NCBI GenBank assembly: GCA_964480365.1
Contig: CAYZPM010000015.1
Span: forward strand, 1-64,000
Origin: CAIQPV01 sp964480365
GTDB taxonomy: Bacteria > Pseudomonadota > Gammaproteobacteria > Burkholderiales > Gallionellaceae
Reading direction: 5' to 3'
DNA: 64,000 nucleotides
The position numbers were made by a program, and so were the translations under genes. Below the pieces are notes generated by a model, which saw nothing but the letters and a program-made list of their open reading frames with translations, searched no databases and was not told the DNA's origin. This document shows positions 33,458-43,183 of this stretch, in pieces (positions within the stretch are counted from its first letter, which is position 1; each line of letters begins with the position of its first letter).

Positions 33458-34095
33458 GATAATTCTCCTTTCACATAACTAAAATCACTACTGCATCCTC
33501 CCGTCAAAAAACATGCAATTCAAAACGTGTTGCTTATGAACGATCAATTTACATTATGTTTCTAAATGACTTTTTATTAATCAACCTACGATCATGTTCA
33601 TTATTTGTAGCAGTCGAGAAAGCAAAATATTTCAATCTATTGAAACTCCTCAACGCATTGAATAAACATGCTAACAACAATAAATAAAACAACCAGAGAA
33701 AGAAAACTCCTTTCCCGTTTCTTAGAGTCCCCGCATCATTTCAAGTTTCATTGCATCACAACAAAAAGATGACCTCTAATTACCTTAGAAAGCAATAAGT
33801 TTTCCGGACAATAAAGTTGTGAAACCGGGTGTCGAAAAATGCCTTTGTTGAGCCGTGTGCATCGAACGGTCGGTAACCGGCCAGCCGTCGTCACTCTGGT
33901 TTACTATTCATAAAACCGAATCCAGCCGGGCAAGGCGTAATTGGGCATGGTTTTGTCAATAAAATTGCCTTGGGCAATATCACACTAATTTTTCCGTAAA
34001 AATTCCCAATCTTGGCGGGGGTTTATTCGTATTACTCGACCCACCAAGGCGTTTATAGTGTTATCGTCTCGTCAACCTCTGATGTGTGCAGAACC
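33458..34095. other. AT-rich intergenic region
   Basis: About 640 bases, notably AT-rich to ~33810, with no credible gene. It contains the upstream region of hsp20 (minus) and of the PilZ gene (plus). A short odd-centred palindrome (CGGTAACCG) occurs near 33872. Confidence 0.4.
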
Positions 34096-34752
34096 ATGTC
34101 CAACGAAAACATAACTGATCCCGCCGTCGGCAATGCTTTTAATGAATTGTCAAATGCTAGCGAGGTATCCCAACCCGCTACGACTGATGTTGATGGTAGC
34201 GACACTTTCGATTTGTCGCGAGAACTTGCCGAATTGCTTGCTTCGTTCACGCCACCAGAGTCGATAGAGTTGCCAAGTCAGACAAGGCAAACTAACGTGA
34301 TGAGTATTGAAGATGCAAATATCACTAAAGATGAAAGCGTTTACCAGAAGCATCCCCTATCTATTGGCGGCAATATTTTCAAAGAAGAAAATTACCGGCA
34401 TCCATTGCACTGGCATGCCGCGATTGTTAATAAGAGTAGTGGCAAGCACGACATCTATCATGGACGCACACATGATCTGTCTTTGAATGGGGCAAGCATA
34501 CTTATAGAGCGTAATGTTTCATTTACGACAGAGGTCGTTATATTACTTTCAATCCCTCCAATGCATCTAGGGCAGAAAAAAACTATCATAGAAATCGAAT
34601 GTAGTACAAAGTACACCTTGCTGGATTCGGTTCATGGTCAATTTCGTTTAGAAATGAAATTCGTTCATTTCAAAGGAGATGGGAAAAAAATCCTGTCAGA
34701 CATTCTGTCAAAACGACACATACCAAAGGAAGAGCGAAATCCATATGTTTGA
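34096..34752 (+). CDS. PilZ-domain protein
   Basis: 218 residues from the ATG at 34096; an upstream TTG at 34012 is weaker. The N-terminal ~100 residues are acidic and Ser/Thr-rich, probably disordered. The PilZ domain (~125-215) has 'HDLSLNGASILIERNVSFTTEVVILLSIP'. The c-di-GMP signature D-x-S-x-x-G is present, but the preceding RxxxR motif reads 'YRHPLHWHA', with only one Arg, so ligand binding may be weak. Followed by an HD-GYP gene. Confidence 0.8.
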   Translation: MSNENITDPAVGNAFNELSNASEVSQPATTDVDGSDTFDLSRELAELLASFTPPESIELPSQTRQTNVMSIEDANITKDESVYQKHPLSIGGNIFKEENYRHPLHWHAAIVNKSSGKHDIYHGRTHDLSLNGASILIERNVSFTTEVVILLSIPPMHLGQKKTIIEIECSTKYTLLDSVHGQFRLEMKFVHFKGDGKKILSDILSKRHIPKEERNPYV

Positions 34753-34966
34753 CGAAAATACAGGCTGAGCGGCCCGTATCTTTTGCCGAGCAAAAGTTTT
34801 TTCATCGCGTCTGTCGTCCAACTCAGACACTTTCATGTTTCATGTATGGGACTTCATCAGAATGCGCAGCCGACTTCAGCTTTACGCAGAATAGGGTTAA
34901 GGGTATTCTTGCCAGTAAGGTTGCAGTTGGAAATCGGACAATGCATTCAAATCAGCCGTAGCGAAA

Positions 34967-36187
34967 ATGATAAAAAAGATACCCATAGACCAACTTGAAA
35001 TCGGCATGTACATCCACGACCTTAACTGCGGCTGGATGGATCATCCTTTCGCACGCAATCGTTTCAAGGTCGATGAAGTCGCCACCCTGAACAAGATTCT
35101 TGGAACTGGTGTCGCGGAAGTCTTCATCGACACCGCCCTTGGTGCGGATGTGAGGGTTGCAGAATCAAGCACGGAAAATGTCGAAGAAATAGAGGAAATC
35201 GAAGAGCCTTTAGCCGAACCATCCGCATTTATATCGAGCATCATCGTCAGGCTTTCTCCCGCAGAGGAATTCAATCGCGCCAAAGAGCTATATTCCAATG
35301 CCAGCAAATTGATACACGACATGATGAAGGACGTGCGGCTTGGCAAACAAATCGCTTTGGAACATTGCGAACCCATGATCGATAACATTGTTGACTCGAT
35401 GTTCCGCTTCCCCTCCGCTTTGTTGCCGTTGGCTCAATTGAAGACCCGCGATGAATACACCTATCAACATTCGGTTTCCGTGTCCGCCTTGGCGGTTGCG
35501 TTCGGACGGGTGTTGGAATTGCCGCTCGATGAAATCAAGGATATTGCTTTGGGCGGGCTGCTCCATGACATGGGCAAAGCGCTAGTGCCGGGGCGCATAT
35601 TGAACAAACCGGGGAAGCTGGATGATGCAGAATTTGAGGTCATGAAAAGCCATGTAATACACACAGCCAAACTACTAAATGATGTCAATGGTATCAGCGA
35701 GATCACTTTCAATGCAGCCGCAGAGCACCATGAGCGTTACGATGGAACAGGCTATCCGCACGGACTGGAAGGCGATAATATTAGCCTTCACGGTCAGATG
35801 ATCGGCATCGTGGATTTCTATGACGCGATAACCTCCCTCCGTGTTTATCACAAGGGAATACCACCAACCGAGGCGTTAAGAAAATTGTTCGAATGCAACG
35901 ACACGCACTTTAACCACAAGTTGGTGCAGGCATTTATCAAGGGGATTGGCATCTACCCGGCAGGATCGCTTGTGCGCATGGAAAGTGGAAAACTGGGGAT
36001 CGTCCGAGAGGTGGTGCCAAACAAATTGTTGCAGCCTGTCGTGCAGCTAATTTATGACTGCAAAAAGTTGCGCCATATCCTTCCCGAAATGGTTGATCTT
36101 TCCGCCTCGAATGACAAAATTAAATCTAATGAATCTTTCGAATACTGGGGCATAGATCAGGTGAAATGGGCTACGGCGCACATTTAA
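34967..36187 (+). CDS. HD-GYP c-di-GMP phosphodiesterase
   Basis: 406 residues. N-terminal DUF3391-type domain ('KIPIDQLEIGMYIHDLNCGW', ~1-110), then the HD-GYP domain (~150-330). Metal and catalytic residues are intact: 'GLLHDMGK' near 201 and 'HHERYDGTGYPHGL' near 254. HD-GYP enzymes hydrolyse c-di-GMP to GMP. It follows a PilZ gene and adds to the window's c-di-GMP network. Confidence 0.95.
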   Translation: MIKKIPIDQLEIGMYIHDLNCGWMDHPFARNRFKVDEVATLNKILGTGVAEVFIDTALGADVRVAESSTENVEEIEEIEEPLAEPSAFISSIIVRLSPAEEFNRAKELYSNASKLIHDMMKDVRLGKQIALEHCEPMIDNIVDSMFRFPSALLPLAQLKTRDEYTYQHSVSVSALAVAFGRVLELPLDEIKDIALGGLLHDMGKALVPGRILNKPGKLDDAEFEVMKSHVIHTAKLLNDVNGISEITFNAAAEHHERYDGTGYPHGLEGDNISLHGQMIGIVDFYDAITSLRVYHKGIPPTEALRKLFECNDTHFNHKLVQAFIKGIGIYPAGSLVRMESGKLGIVREVVPNKLLQPVVQLIYDCKKLRHILPEMVDLSASNDKIKSNESFEYWGIDQVKWATAHI

Positions 36188-36276
36188 GAAACATCTTGAA
36201 CCAGATCAGCTTCACTCCACCCACAGCAGAATCAGACACTCCAGCAACGGCACCAAATTAATATGGGTATTCCAAA

Positions 36277-36495
36277 ATGACTACAAATCCCATTTCCAAA
36301 CTCAAAGTAAATGACCGTGTTCTAATTGCTGCGCCTGAAGATTCAATAGCTGCAAAACACAACGGTCAGGTCGGACGCATTACCGGGTTCGTTCAAGATT
36401 GGTTTGTGATGGTAAACATCAACGGCGAAGGACTCCGCTTTCGTCCAGATGAACTAAAAATTGTTCCTAAATACCACGAAGGCGAAGTTGCTTAA
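36277..36495 (+). CDS. Small hypothetical β-barrel-like protein
   Basis: 72 residues: 'KLKVNDRVLIAAPEDSIAAKHNGQVGRITGFVQDWFVMVNINGEGLRFRPDEL'. The alternating pattern with 'NGQVGRITGF' resembles a KOW/SH3-like β fold. A good start and clean stop support coding. Not recognised as a named family. It may be co-transcribed with the HD-GYP gene, 90 bases upstream. Confidence 0.6.
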   Translation: MTTNPISKLKVNDRVLIAAPEDSIAAKHNGQVGRITGFVQDWFVMVNINGEGLRFRPDELKIVPKYHEGEVA

Positions 36496-36562
36496 CTGAT
36501 CTTGGTTGTGTGCAGTTTTATCATGGGTACCTCATGATAAAACGCCTATTGGATATTTTGGT

Positions 36563-37969
36563 TCAACGCTGCTGCACCCATTCAATCAACGCATCCTGCG
36601 CCCATTGTCCTGCCGAGGCATTAGGGTGGTTGATAAAAAACACCATAATCCACTTCTTGCCGCTACGGGATTGCACATAACCGGCGATGGCCTTTACTCC
36701 CTCCAGCGAGCCGGTTTTTAGGTGCGCATGATTGCTCGCCGCGCTTTCATGGAGGCGCTTCTTCAGTGTGCCGTCCACGCCGATTATAGGCAGGGACGCT
36801 TCAAACTCAGGTTGCAGCGGGCTGCCCTGCGCGGCTTGCAACAGCAGCGCCATACTGTGCGGGCTGATCCGTTCAGCACGCGATAACCCGGCCCCGTTTT
36901 CCAGCACCAGCTCGGGAAAATCCAGTTGTTTTTGCGCAAGCCATTCATGCACGGCTTGTTCGCTGCGCGCGATGCTTGCCGGTGCAGTGGAGCTCAACCC
37001 CAAGCTGAGAAATAGCTGGCGCGCCATGACATTGTTGCTGAACTTGTTGATGTCGCGTATCAGTTCGGCTAAAGGCGGTGAATAATGAGTAGCGAAAAGT
37101 GTTGCGCTGGAAGGAGTCGCGCCGTCGCGCATCTCGCCGCTGATCGTGCCGCCGAGTTCCTGCCACAGCGCGCGAAACACGGCATTCAGATAACTAGAAT
37201 GCGGCAGCAGGCTGACATATTCTGCACGCTCGCCGCACGAGGCCGGGAATGTGCCCTGTATCGACAATATCGCGTCATTCAGTTGCGGGAAAACAGCATC
37301 GTCCCAGTTGGCGCAATCGCCCTGTGCGACTACGGTCAGACGGTTGTCCAGCGTGATGCCAGCCAGTTCGGGTTCGGTAAAGACGCTGACCTTCTCACCA
37401 TGCGGAATAACGTGCAGGCGGATAGCGTTGAAGTTGAGCAGCAAAGCATCCGGGCCAACGTTGTATGCGCGTACCGGATCATGGTCGAACGCTGCCGGGT
37501 CATGCGGCTCAAGCTGAAATGCACTCCCATCCAATATCAAATTTCCGTGAATCTCTCGCAGCCCGCGACCACGCAGTTCTCGCAGCCACAACCAGAATTG
37601 TTCGATAGTAAATTTCGGGTCGCCATAACCTTTCAGGATCAAGTCGCCTTGCAGCACGCCGTTTTCCAGCTTGCCGTCGAGCCAAGCTTCGGTCTTCCAG
37701 GTATATGCCGGCCCGAGCAGCTCCAGTCCGGCATACGTAGTGAGCAGCTTCATGGTCGATGCCGGATTCATCGGCTGCGTACTATTAATGCTGATGAGCG
37801 GTTTGCGCGCATTTGCCTCGCGCACCTCAACGCCGATATCGGCAAGCGGGATATGCGTCTGTCGTAGCGCAGTCAACACGGACGGCGGCAGTGAGTCTGC
37901 GAACGCGCAAGGAGTCAGGTTAAAAACCAGCAACAAGCTATAGATTATTTTTACGAGCATCTTTAGCAT
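36563..37969 (-). CDS. dacB: D-alanyl-D-alanine carboxypeptidase/endopeptidase (PBP4)
   Basis: 468 residues with a signal peptide ('IIYSLLLVFNLTPCAFA'). It has the S13 serine-peptidase motifs: 'PASTMKLLTTYAGLELLG' (SxxK), 'FSNNVMARQ' (SxN) and 'HLKTGSLEGVKAIAGYV' (KTG). A family-typical insert separates the first and second motifs. It trims peptidoglycan cross-links in the periplasm. Its 5' end lies just downstream of ppx, same strand. Confidence 0.95.
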   Translation of the reverse strand: MLKMLVKIIYSLLLVFNLTPCAFADSLPPSVLTALRQTHIPLADIGVEVREANARKPLISINSTQPMNPASTMKLLTTYAGLELLGPAYTWKTEAWLDGKLENGVLQGDLILKGYGDPKFTIEQFWLWLRELRGRGLREIHGNLILDGSAFQLEPHDPAAFDHDPVRAYNVGPDALLLNFNAIRLHVIPHGEKVSVFTEPELAGITLDNRLTVVAQGDCANWDDAVFPQLNDAILSIQGTFPASCGERAEYVSLLPHSSYLNAVFRALWQELGGTISGEMRDGATPSSATLFATHYSPPLAELIRDINKFSNNVMARQLFLSLGLSSTAPASIARSEQAVHEWLAQKQLDFPELVLENGAGLSRAERISPHSMALLLQAAQGSPLQPEFEASLPIIGVDGTLKKRLHESAASNHAHLKTGSLEGVKAIAGYVQSRSGKKWIMVFFINHPNASAGQWAQDALIEWVQQR

Positions 37970-38011
37970 CCGATCAACCGCAGTTATTACATCTTTGACA
38001 AGAATCCGGAA

Positions 38012-39508
38012 TCATCCTTCCATCACTTGCACACTCACCCCCAACTCCTTCCACTGCTTCGCTTCTTCCTGCAAAGCGGTGTCGGTCAGCGGATTTTGCG
38101 CCAGCCAGCCGGTAACGAGGGTGAGCTGGAATTTGGCGCCGTTGAAGCGGCCATGCATGTCGGGCAATTCGGCATCGCTGCGGTTGCGGTAGAACAGCGC
38201 GGCGAGCCGTAGCGCCATAATCAGTGCGATGTCTTCCTGCGTACCGATAAGGCCGCGCACTTTGTCCAGCTTGCCGCGATGTGCCAGCGCCAATAAGCTC
38301 AGGCGAGCCTGTTCTTTTTTGGAGAATCCGGGCATGTCGGCATTGGCGAGAATATAGGCGGTGTGTTTGTGGTAGCCGCTGTGTGCGACGCTGATGCCGA
38401 TTTCGTGCAAGCTGGCCGTCCAGCCGATCAGACGTAGTGCATCTTCGCTGGCTTGCCCTCCCATGAACTGGTCCGCAAGCCAGTCGGCCAAGTGCGCCAC
38501 GCGCTCAGCCTGGCGCATGTCTACGTGGTAGCGGCGCATAAATTGCTTAGCGGTGACATCGCGCATGTCGTTGTGGTGGAAGCGCCCGAGCAGGTCGTAC
38601 AGCACGCCCTCGCGCAGTGCGCCTAATGCTGGCTGCATCTCCTCGATGTCAAGTTCGCAGAATGCGGCGTACATGATGGCAAAACCGCCGGGCAGCACCG
38701 GAATGCGGTCTGGCCGCATACCAATCAGATCGAGGCGACGTGCATCGCCCGTACTGAGCAGTTGTTCACGTAAAACCTCCAGTCCAGCTCGTGTCAGTCC
38801 GCCATTGCTGTATCCATTCTGTTCGAGCACATCGCACAGCATGCGCGCGCTGCCGGACGAACCCAGCGCCTCATCCCAGTGGCCGCGCGAAAATTCCGTC
38901 GTTATGGTTTGCAGTTCGTTACTCGCGGCGAGTTCGGCCTGCCTGAGGTTGGACTTGTTGATCTTGCCATCGGGGAAATAACGCAGGCTGTAGCTGACGC
39001 ATCCCATATACAAGCTTTCCAGCCGGAGCGGCTCCAGCCCTCTGCCGATGATGAACTCGGTGGAGCCGCCGCCGATGTCCATCACCATGCGTTTGCCATC
39101 CGACTGCGGCAGGCCCTGTGCTACGCCGAGGTAGATGAGGCGCGCCTCTTCGCGCCCGGCGATAACTTCGATGGGAAATCCAAGTGCAGCTTCGGCCTGT
39201 TGCAGAAATTCAGCGGCGTTTTTCGCGACGCGCAGGGAGTTGGTGCCCACCACTCGTACCGCCTCGCGCGGCAAGTCTCGCAAACGTTCGCCAAAACGTT
39301 GCAGACAGACCAGCGCACGCTGTTGAGCGGCCTTGTCCAGACGTTTGTCGTCGGTTAGCCCGGCTGCCAATCGCACCGGCTCGCGCAGGCTATCCAGCAT
39401 GTATAGCTGGTCATTTTCCACCCGCGCAATTTGTAGGCGAAAGCTGTTGGAGCCGAGATCAACTGCCGCAAGAAAGGGATGTTGTTGCACGAACGGTGGC
39501 GCTCCCAT
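38012..39508 (-). CDS. ppx: Exopolyphosphatase (Ppx/GppA)
   Basis: 498 residues from the ATG at 39508. A longer start at 39583 would draw its first codons from a palindromic repeat (39568-39593), so it is rejected. 'FLAAVDLGSNSFRLQIARV' is the phosphate-1 loop; 'MDIGGGSTEFIIG' is the second. The C-terminal helical HD-like part includes 'SLHEIGISVAHSGYHKHTAYILANADMPGF'. It releases phosphate from polyphosphate ends and may also act on pppGpp. Confidence 0.93.
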   Translation of the reverse strand: MGAPPFVQQHPFLAAVDLGSNSFRLQIARVENDQLYMLDSLREPVRLAAGLTDDKRLDKAAQQRALVCLQRFGERLRDLPREAVRVVGTNSLRVAKNAAEFLQQAEAALGFPIEVIAGREEARLIYLGVAQGLPQSDGKRMVMDIGGGSTEFIIGRGLEPLRLESLYMGCVSYSLRYFPDGKINKSNLRQAELAASNELQTITTEFSRGHWDEALGSSGSARMLCDVLEQNGYSNGGLTRAGLEVLREQLLSTGDARRLDLIGMRPDRIPVLPGGFAIMYAAFCELDIEEMQPALGALREGVLYDLLGRFHHNDMRDVTAKQFMRRYHVDMRQAERVAHLADWLADQFMGGQASEDALRLIGWTASLHEIGISVAHSGYHKHTAYILANADMPGFSKKEQARLSLLALAHRGKLDKVRGLIGTQEDIALIMALRLAALFYRNRSDAELPDMHGRFNGAKFQLTLVTGWLAQNPLTDTALQEEAKQWKELGVSVQVMEG

Positions 39509-39567
39509 TATTTGATCTGGAATAACAGTTGATGGAGAGTTCCGCGTTGCTTCATTGCGTTGCATTT

Positions 39568-39593
39568 GTGGGCGCGAATTCATTCGCGCCTAC
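39568..39593. repeat. Short palindromic repeat at the 5' end of ppx
   Basis: GTGGGCGCGAATTCATTCGC and complement form a near-perfect palindrome of ~26 bp. It resembles dispersed GTAGGCGCGAAT...CGCGCCCAC repeats. It sits between gcvPB and ppx. Confidence 0.6.
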
Positions 39594-39678
39594 GAACCTA
39601 TCGATTATTTAGTGGAACAACTTTCCTTCCTTTTCAAGAGGAAGGATCGTATATATACAAGCCCCAGTATACTATCAG

Positions 39679-41157
39679 TTAAGTGTTACGTTTCCATGTC
39701 AGATCAAGTTCACGCGCCGCCTTTACGTCGTCCAGCCTGCGCACTGGCTGGGTGTAGGGCGCGCCCTTCACCATCGCCGCGTCGGTGTGCGCCTCGTCGC
39801 GGATTTCTTTCATCGCAGCGACAAAGCGGTCCAGCACTTCTTTCGATTCAGTTTCTGTCGGTTCGATCAGCAAGCACTCCGCCACCAGCATCGGGAAGTA
39901 GGTGGTGGGCGAGTGGAAGCCTTTATCCAGCAAGCGTTTGGCTATATCCATCGCGGACACGCCGGTGGCATCCTTCAACTCTTTCGCCGAGACGATGAAC
40001 TCGTGACTGGCGCGGCGCTGCGGGAAAGCGACGGTATAGCCGACCTTTTGTAATTCTGCCATCAGGTAGTTGGCATTCAACGTAGCAAAATCGGCGACGC
40101 GGTGCATGCCTTCCGCGCCCAACATGCGCGCGTACACATAAGCGCGCAACAGCACGCTCGCATTGCCCATCCAGGCGGACAGCCGACCGATGGATTGCGG
40201 CAGGTCTTTTTCGGTGAGCCAGCGATAGCTCCCTCTCCCTTCGGGGGAGGGTTGGGGAGGGGGTTCTTTGCCCACCACGGGAATAGGCAGGAACGGCAAC
40301 AAACGCGGCGCGACACCGACTGCTCCCGCGCCTGGCCCGCCGCCGCCGTGCGGGGTGGAGAAGGTCTTGTGCAGATTCATATGGATCACGTCGAAGCCCA
40401 TGTCGCCGGGTTTCACCTTGCCGAGAATCGCGTTCAGATTCGCGCCGTCGTAATACAGCAGGCCGCCCGCGTCGTGAACGATCTTCTGGATGCCTTGAAT
40501 CTGTTTCTCGAACACGCCCAGCGTGGAAGGATTGGTCAGCATCAAGCCTGCGGTCTGCGGGCCGACGGCGGCGCGCAACGCATCGAGGTCGACGTCGCCA
40601 TTGCTGTCAGTAGGAATCTCTTTCACGGTGTAGCCGCACATCACTGCCGTGGCGGGATTGGTGCCGTGCGCCGCATCCGGCACGATGATTTCGGTGCGCG
40701 CCGTATCGCCGCGCGATTCATGATAGGCACGGATCATTGCGATCCCGGCGAATTCGCCCTGAGCGCCTGCCATCGGCGTCAAACTCACGCCTGCCATGCC
40801 GGTTACGTCCTTCAGAATTTCCTGCAAGTCGTACAGGCAGGCAAGAAAACCTTGCCCCGTACTGTCCGGTGCCAACGGATGACGCGTCACAAAATTCGGC
40901 AGCATGGACAGCGAATTGCAGGCGCGCGGGTTGTACTTCATGGTGCAGGAACCGAGCGGGTAGAAATTCGTGTCGATGGAATAATTCTTCTGCGACAGGC
41001 GTGTGTAATGGCGCACGGTATCCATCTCGGAAGTCTCCGGCAAAAGCGGCTTGTCAGTGCGCAGCAGCGATGCCGGAATGCCGGTTGCTTTCGCATCGTT
41101 GACAGGTGCTTGTGCCGCATTGCGGCGACCGGGATGAGAGCGTTCAAAAATCAGCAT
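39679..41157 (-). CDS. gcvPB: Glycine dehydrogenase (decarboxylating) subunit 2
   Basis: 492 residues, the PLP-binding half of split glycine decarboxylase P protein. 'DVIHMNLHKTFSTPHGGGGPG' holds the PLP Lys; 'GSCTMKYNPR' and 'DAAHGTNPATA' are family marks. With GcvPA it decarboxylates glycine onto the lipoyl arm of GcvH. Odd: 13 extra residues (EPPPQPSPEGRGS) at 40228-40266 after 'PVVGK', where relatives have a short loop; they are encoded by a palindromic repeat. The frame is kept, so the protein is probably functional. Confidence 0.95.
   Translation of the reverse strand: MLIFERSHPGRRNAAQAPVNDAKATGIPASLLRTDKPLLPETSEMDTVRHYTRLSQKNYSIDTNFYPLGSCTMKYNPRACNSLSMLPNFVTRHPLAPDSTGQGFLACLYDLQEILKDVTGMAGVSLTPMAGAQGEFAGIAMIRAYHESRGDTARTEIIVPDAAHGTNPATAVMCGYTVKEIPTDSNGDVDLDALRAAVGPQTAGLMLTNPSTLGVFEKQIQGIQKIVHDAGGLLYYDGANLNAILGKVKPGDMGFDVIHMNLHKTFSTPHGGGGPGAGAVGVAPRLLPFLPIPVVGKEPPPQPSPEGRGSYRWLTEKDLPQSIGRLSAWMGNASVLLRAYVYARMLGAEGMHRVADFATLNANYLMAELQKVGYTVAFPQRRASHEFIVSAKELKDATGVSAMDIAKRLLDKGFHSPTTYFPMLVAECLLIEPTETESKEVLDRFVAAMKEIRDEAHTDAAMVKGAPYTQPVRRLDDVKAARELDLTWKRNT
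40228..40266. repeat. In-frame palindromic repeat insertion in gcvPB
   Basis: 39 bases (13 codons) containing CCCTCTCCCTTCGGGGGAGG plus GGTTGGGGAGGGGG. The same family occurs in gcvT (44455-44529) and, in related form, in the riboswitch (45049-45113). Confidence 0.8.
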
Positions 41158-41178
41158 GGTCTATTCCTTAAAAACACT

Positions 41179-41263
41179 GTAGCCCGGATGTAGCGTAGCG
41201 GAATCCGGGAATTACCCGCATGCATATACGATCCCGGATTCCATTTCATTCCATCCGGGCTAC
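41179..41263. repeat. REP-like inverted repeat between tpx and gcvPB
   Basis: GTAGCCCGGATGTAGCG... GGAATCCGGGA and the complement TCCCGGATTCC...CATCCGGGCTAC face each other across ~15 bases. Typical dispersed intergenic palindrome; it lies inside the gcv transcript and could shape 3' mRNA stability. Confidence 0.75.
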
Positions 41264-41282
41264 CGGTTCTGTGGCAGCTCTG

Positions 41283-41804
41283 TTATTTCAATACCGCGAG
41301 CGCCGCGTCGTAATTGGGTTCGTGGGTGATGTCGTCCACCAGTTCTGCATGCAGCACTTTGTTATTCTCATCCAGCACCAGCACGGCGCGCGCGGTCACC
41401 CCACTGAGCGCCGTATCGGCAATTTTCACCCCATAGTTGCGCATAAAATCGCGGCCACGCATCAGCGACAGCGTGATGACATTTTCCAGCCCCTCGGCGA
41501 CGCAAAAACGGCTCATGGCAAACGGCAAATCGGCGGAAATCACCAGCACCACCGTGTTCTCCAGCTTGCTTGCCGCTTCGTTGAATTTGCGCGTGGACGT
41601 GGCGCATACCGCCGTGTCCAGGCTGGGCACGATATTCAGCACCTTGCGCTTGCCGACAAAATCTTTCAGCCCCACATCGGTTAAATCTTTAGCCACCAGC
41701 GTGAAATCGGGCGCGATCTGACCGACGCTAGGGAAGTCGCCAAATAGGGTTACTGGTGTGCCCTTTAGGGTTACGGCAGTTTTGTTGGAAGTAGGTTTGC
41801 TCAT
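41283..41804 (-). CDS. tpx: Thiol peroxidase (Tpx)
   Basis: 173 residues. The peroxiredoxin atypical 2-Cys pattern is intact: 'VGQIAPDFTLVAKDLTDVGLKDF', peroxidatic Cys in 'PSLDTAVCATSTRKFN' (~61) and resolving Cys in 'PFAMSRFCVAEG' (~95). It reduces lipid and hydrogen peroxides using thioredoxin. Position inside the glycine-cleavage operon, between gcvPA and gcvPB, is unusual. Confidence 0.96.
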   Translation of the reverse strand: MSKPTSNKTAVTLKGTPVTLFGDFPSVGQIAPDFTLVAKDLTDVGLKDFVGKRKVLNIVPSLDTAVCATSTRKFNEAASKLENTVVLVISADLPFAMSRFCVAEGLENVITLSLMRGRDFMRNYGVKIADTALSGVTARAVLVLDENNKVLHAELVDDITHEPNYDAALAVLK

Positions 41805-41825
41805 GATATTTCCTTTAGTTGATTT

Positions 41826-43178
41826 TTAGTTTAGTGCTGCGCGCAACGCACCAACATAGCGTTGCAGGTCAGCGTCATTTTTGGTTTCGGTTACACATAC
41901 CAGAATCGCGTTACCCAGCTGCGGGTAATGTGCGGAAAGATCATAACCGCCGAGCACGCCTTGCGCTTCCATTTTTGCCAGCACTGCCGCCGCAGGCTTG
42001 GATAGATGCAACACTACTTCATGGAAGTGTGGGCCGTGGAAGGCGAGTTTCACGCCGTGGATACCGGCTGCCTGCACGGTGAGTGCGGCGGTGTTGGCGT
42101 GCGAAGCGGCGGCCACGCGGCGCAGCCCATCCGCACCGAGCAGCGCCATGTGTATGGTCGCGGCGGTGACCATCAGGCCCTGGTTGGAACAGATGTTGGA
42201 GGTAGCTTTGGCGCGGCGGATGTGCTGCTCACGCGCTTGCAATGTAAGCGTGTAGCCCACCTTGCCGTCGAGATCCACGGTGCGACCAATGATGCGCCCC
42301 GGCATCTGACGCACCAGCGCCTGCTTGCAACACATGAAGCCGAAATACGGGCCTCCGCTGGATAGCGGCGCACCCAGCGGCTGGCCCTCGCCCACCGCGA
42401 TGTCTGCGCCCTTTGTACCCCAGTTGCCCGGCGCTTTCAGCAATGCCAGCGACAACGGGTTGACCAGCGCGATGGTTAGCGCGTTTTGCGCATGCGCCCA
42501 ATCGGTGAGCGCGTCCACATCTTCCAGCGCACCGAAGAAATTCGGTTGCGGGATGACCAGCGCGGCGATATCGCTGCCTGCGTATTGTTGCAGGGCTTTT
42601 ATATCTATCGTGCCGCTCGCGGCATCGAATGGAATCTCGATCAGTTCGATGTTCTGCAATTTTACGATGCTGCGCGCCACGCTGCGATAGATCGGCGAAG
42701 CCGTAGCTGGCAACAGCACCTTGCGTGAAGTCTTGTGCGCGCGCACCGCCATCAGGATGGCTTCGGCGAGGCCGGATGCGCCGTCATACAGGCTGGCATT
42801 GGACACGTCCATTCCGGTGAGCGAGGCCATCATGGTCTGATATTCGTACAGCACTTGCAGCGTACCTTGGCTGGCCTCGGCCTGATACGGCGTGTAGGCG
42901 GTGTAGAACTCGCCGCGCGTGACGATCTGCCAAACCGCAGCCGGAATGTGGTGCTCGTAAGCGCCCGCGCCGATGAAGTTGAGCAATGGGGCATCCTGCG
43001 CGGCGCGTTCGCTCATCAGGCGAGTGACTTGCATCTCGTTCATGCCCGCAGGCACTTGGGTGAGCTTACCGCTACGCAGCGCGGCAGGAATTTCGTCAAA
43101 CAGCGCGTCGATGTTGGGCGCACCGATGCTTGCGAGCATGGCGGCGATGTCGTGTTCGGTGTGAGGGATGAAGGGCAT
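41826..43178 (-). CDS. gcvPA: Glycine dehydrogenase (decarboxylating) subunit 1
   Basis: 450 residues, the N-terminal half of split P protein: 'MPFIPHTEHDIAAMLASIGA', 'FIGAGAYEHHIPAAVWQIVTRGEFYTAYTPYQAE' and 'SNASLYDGASGLAEA'. It pairs with GcvPB as an α2β2 enzyme. It is 3' to gcvH and 5' to tpx on the minus strand. No insertion was noticed here, in contrast to gcvPB and gcvT. Confidence 0.96.
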   Translation of the reverse strand: MPFIPHTEHDIAAMLASIGAPNIDALFDEIPAALRSGKLTQVPAGMNEMQVTRLMSERAAQDAPLLNFIGAGAYEHHIPAAVWQIVTRGEFYTAYTPYQAEASQGTLQVLYEYQTMMASLTGMDVSNASLYDGASGLAEAILMAVRAHKTSRKVLLPATASPIYRSVARSIVKLQNIELIEIPFDAASGTIDIKALQQYAGSDIAALVIPQPNFFGALEDVDALTDWAHAQNALTIALVNPLSLALLKAPGNWGTKGADIAVGEGQPLGAPLSSGGPYFGFMCCKQALVRQMPGRIIGRTVDLDGKVGYTLTLQAREQHIRRAKATSNICSNQGLMVTAATIHMALLGADGLRRVAAASHANTAALTVQAAGIHGVKLAFHGPHFHEVVLHLSKPAAAVLAKMEAQGVLGGYDLSAHYPQLGNAILVCVTETKNDADLQRYVGALRAALN

Positions 43179-43183
43179 AAGGC

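Noticed and set aside
39509..39583. Upstream start of ppx at 39583
   Set aside because: The extra residues are encoded by a dispersed palindrome and are absent from the family; 39508 begins directly before the conserved domain.
40102..41193. Long plus-strand frame opposite gcvPB (363 residues)
   Set aside because: It is the mirror of a GC-rich conserved gene; its translation is His/Arg/Gln-rich with no family resemblance.
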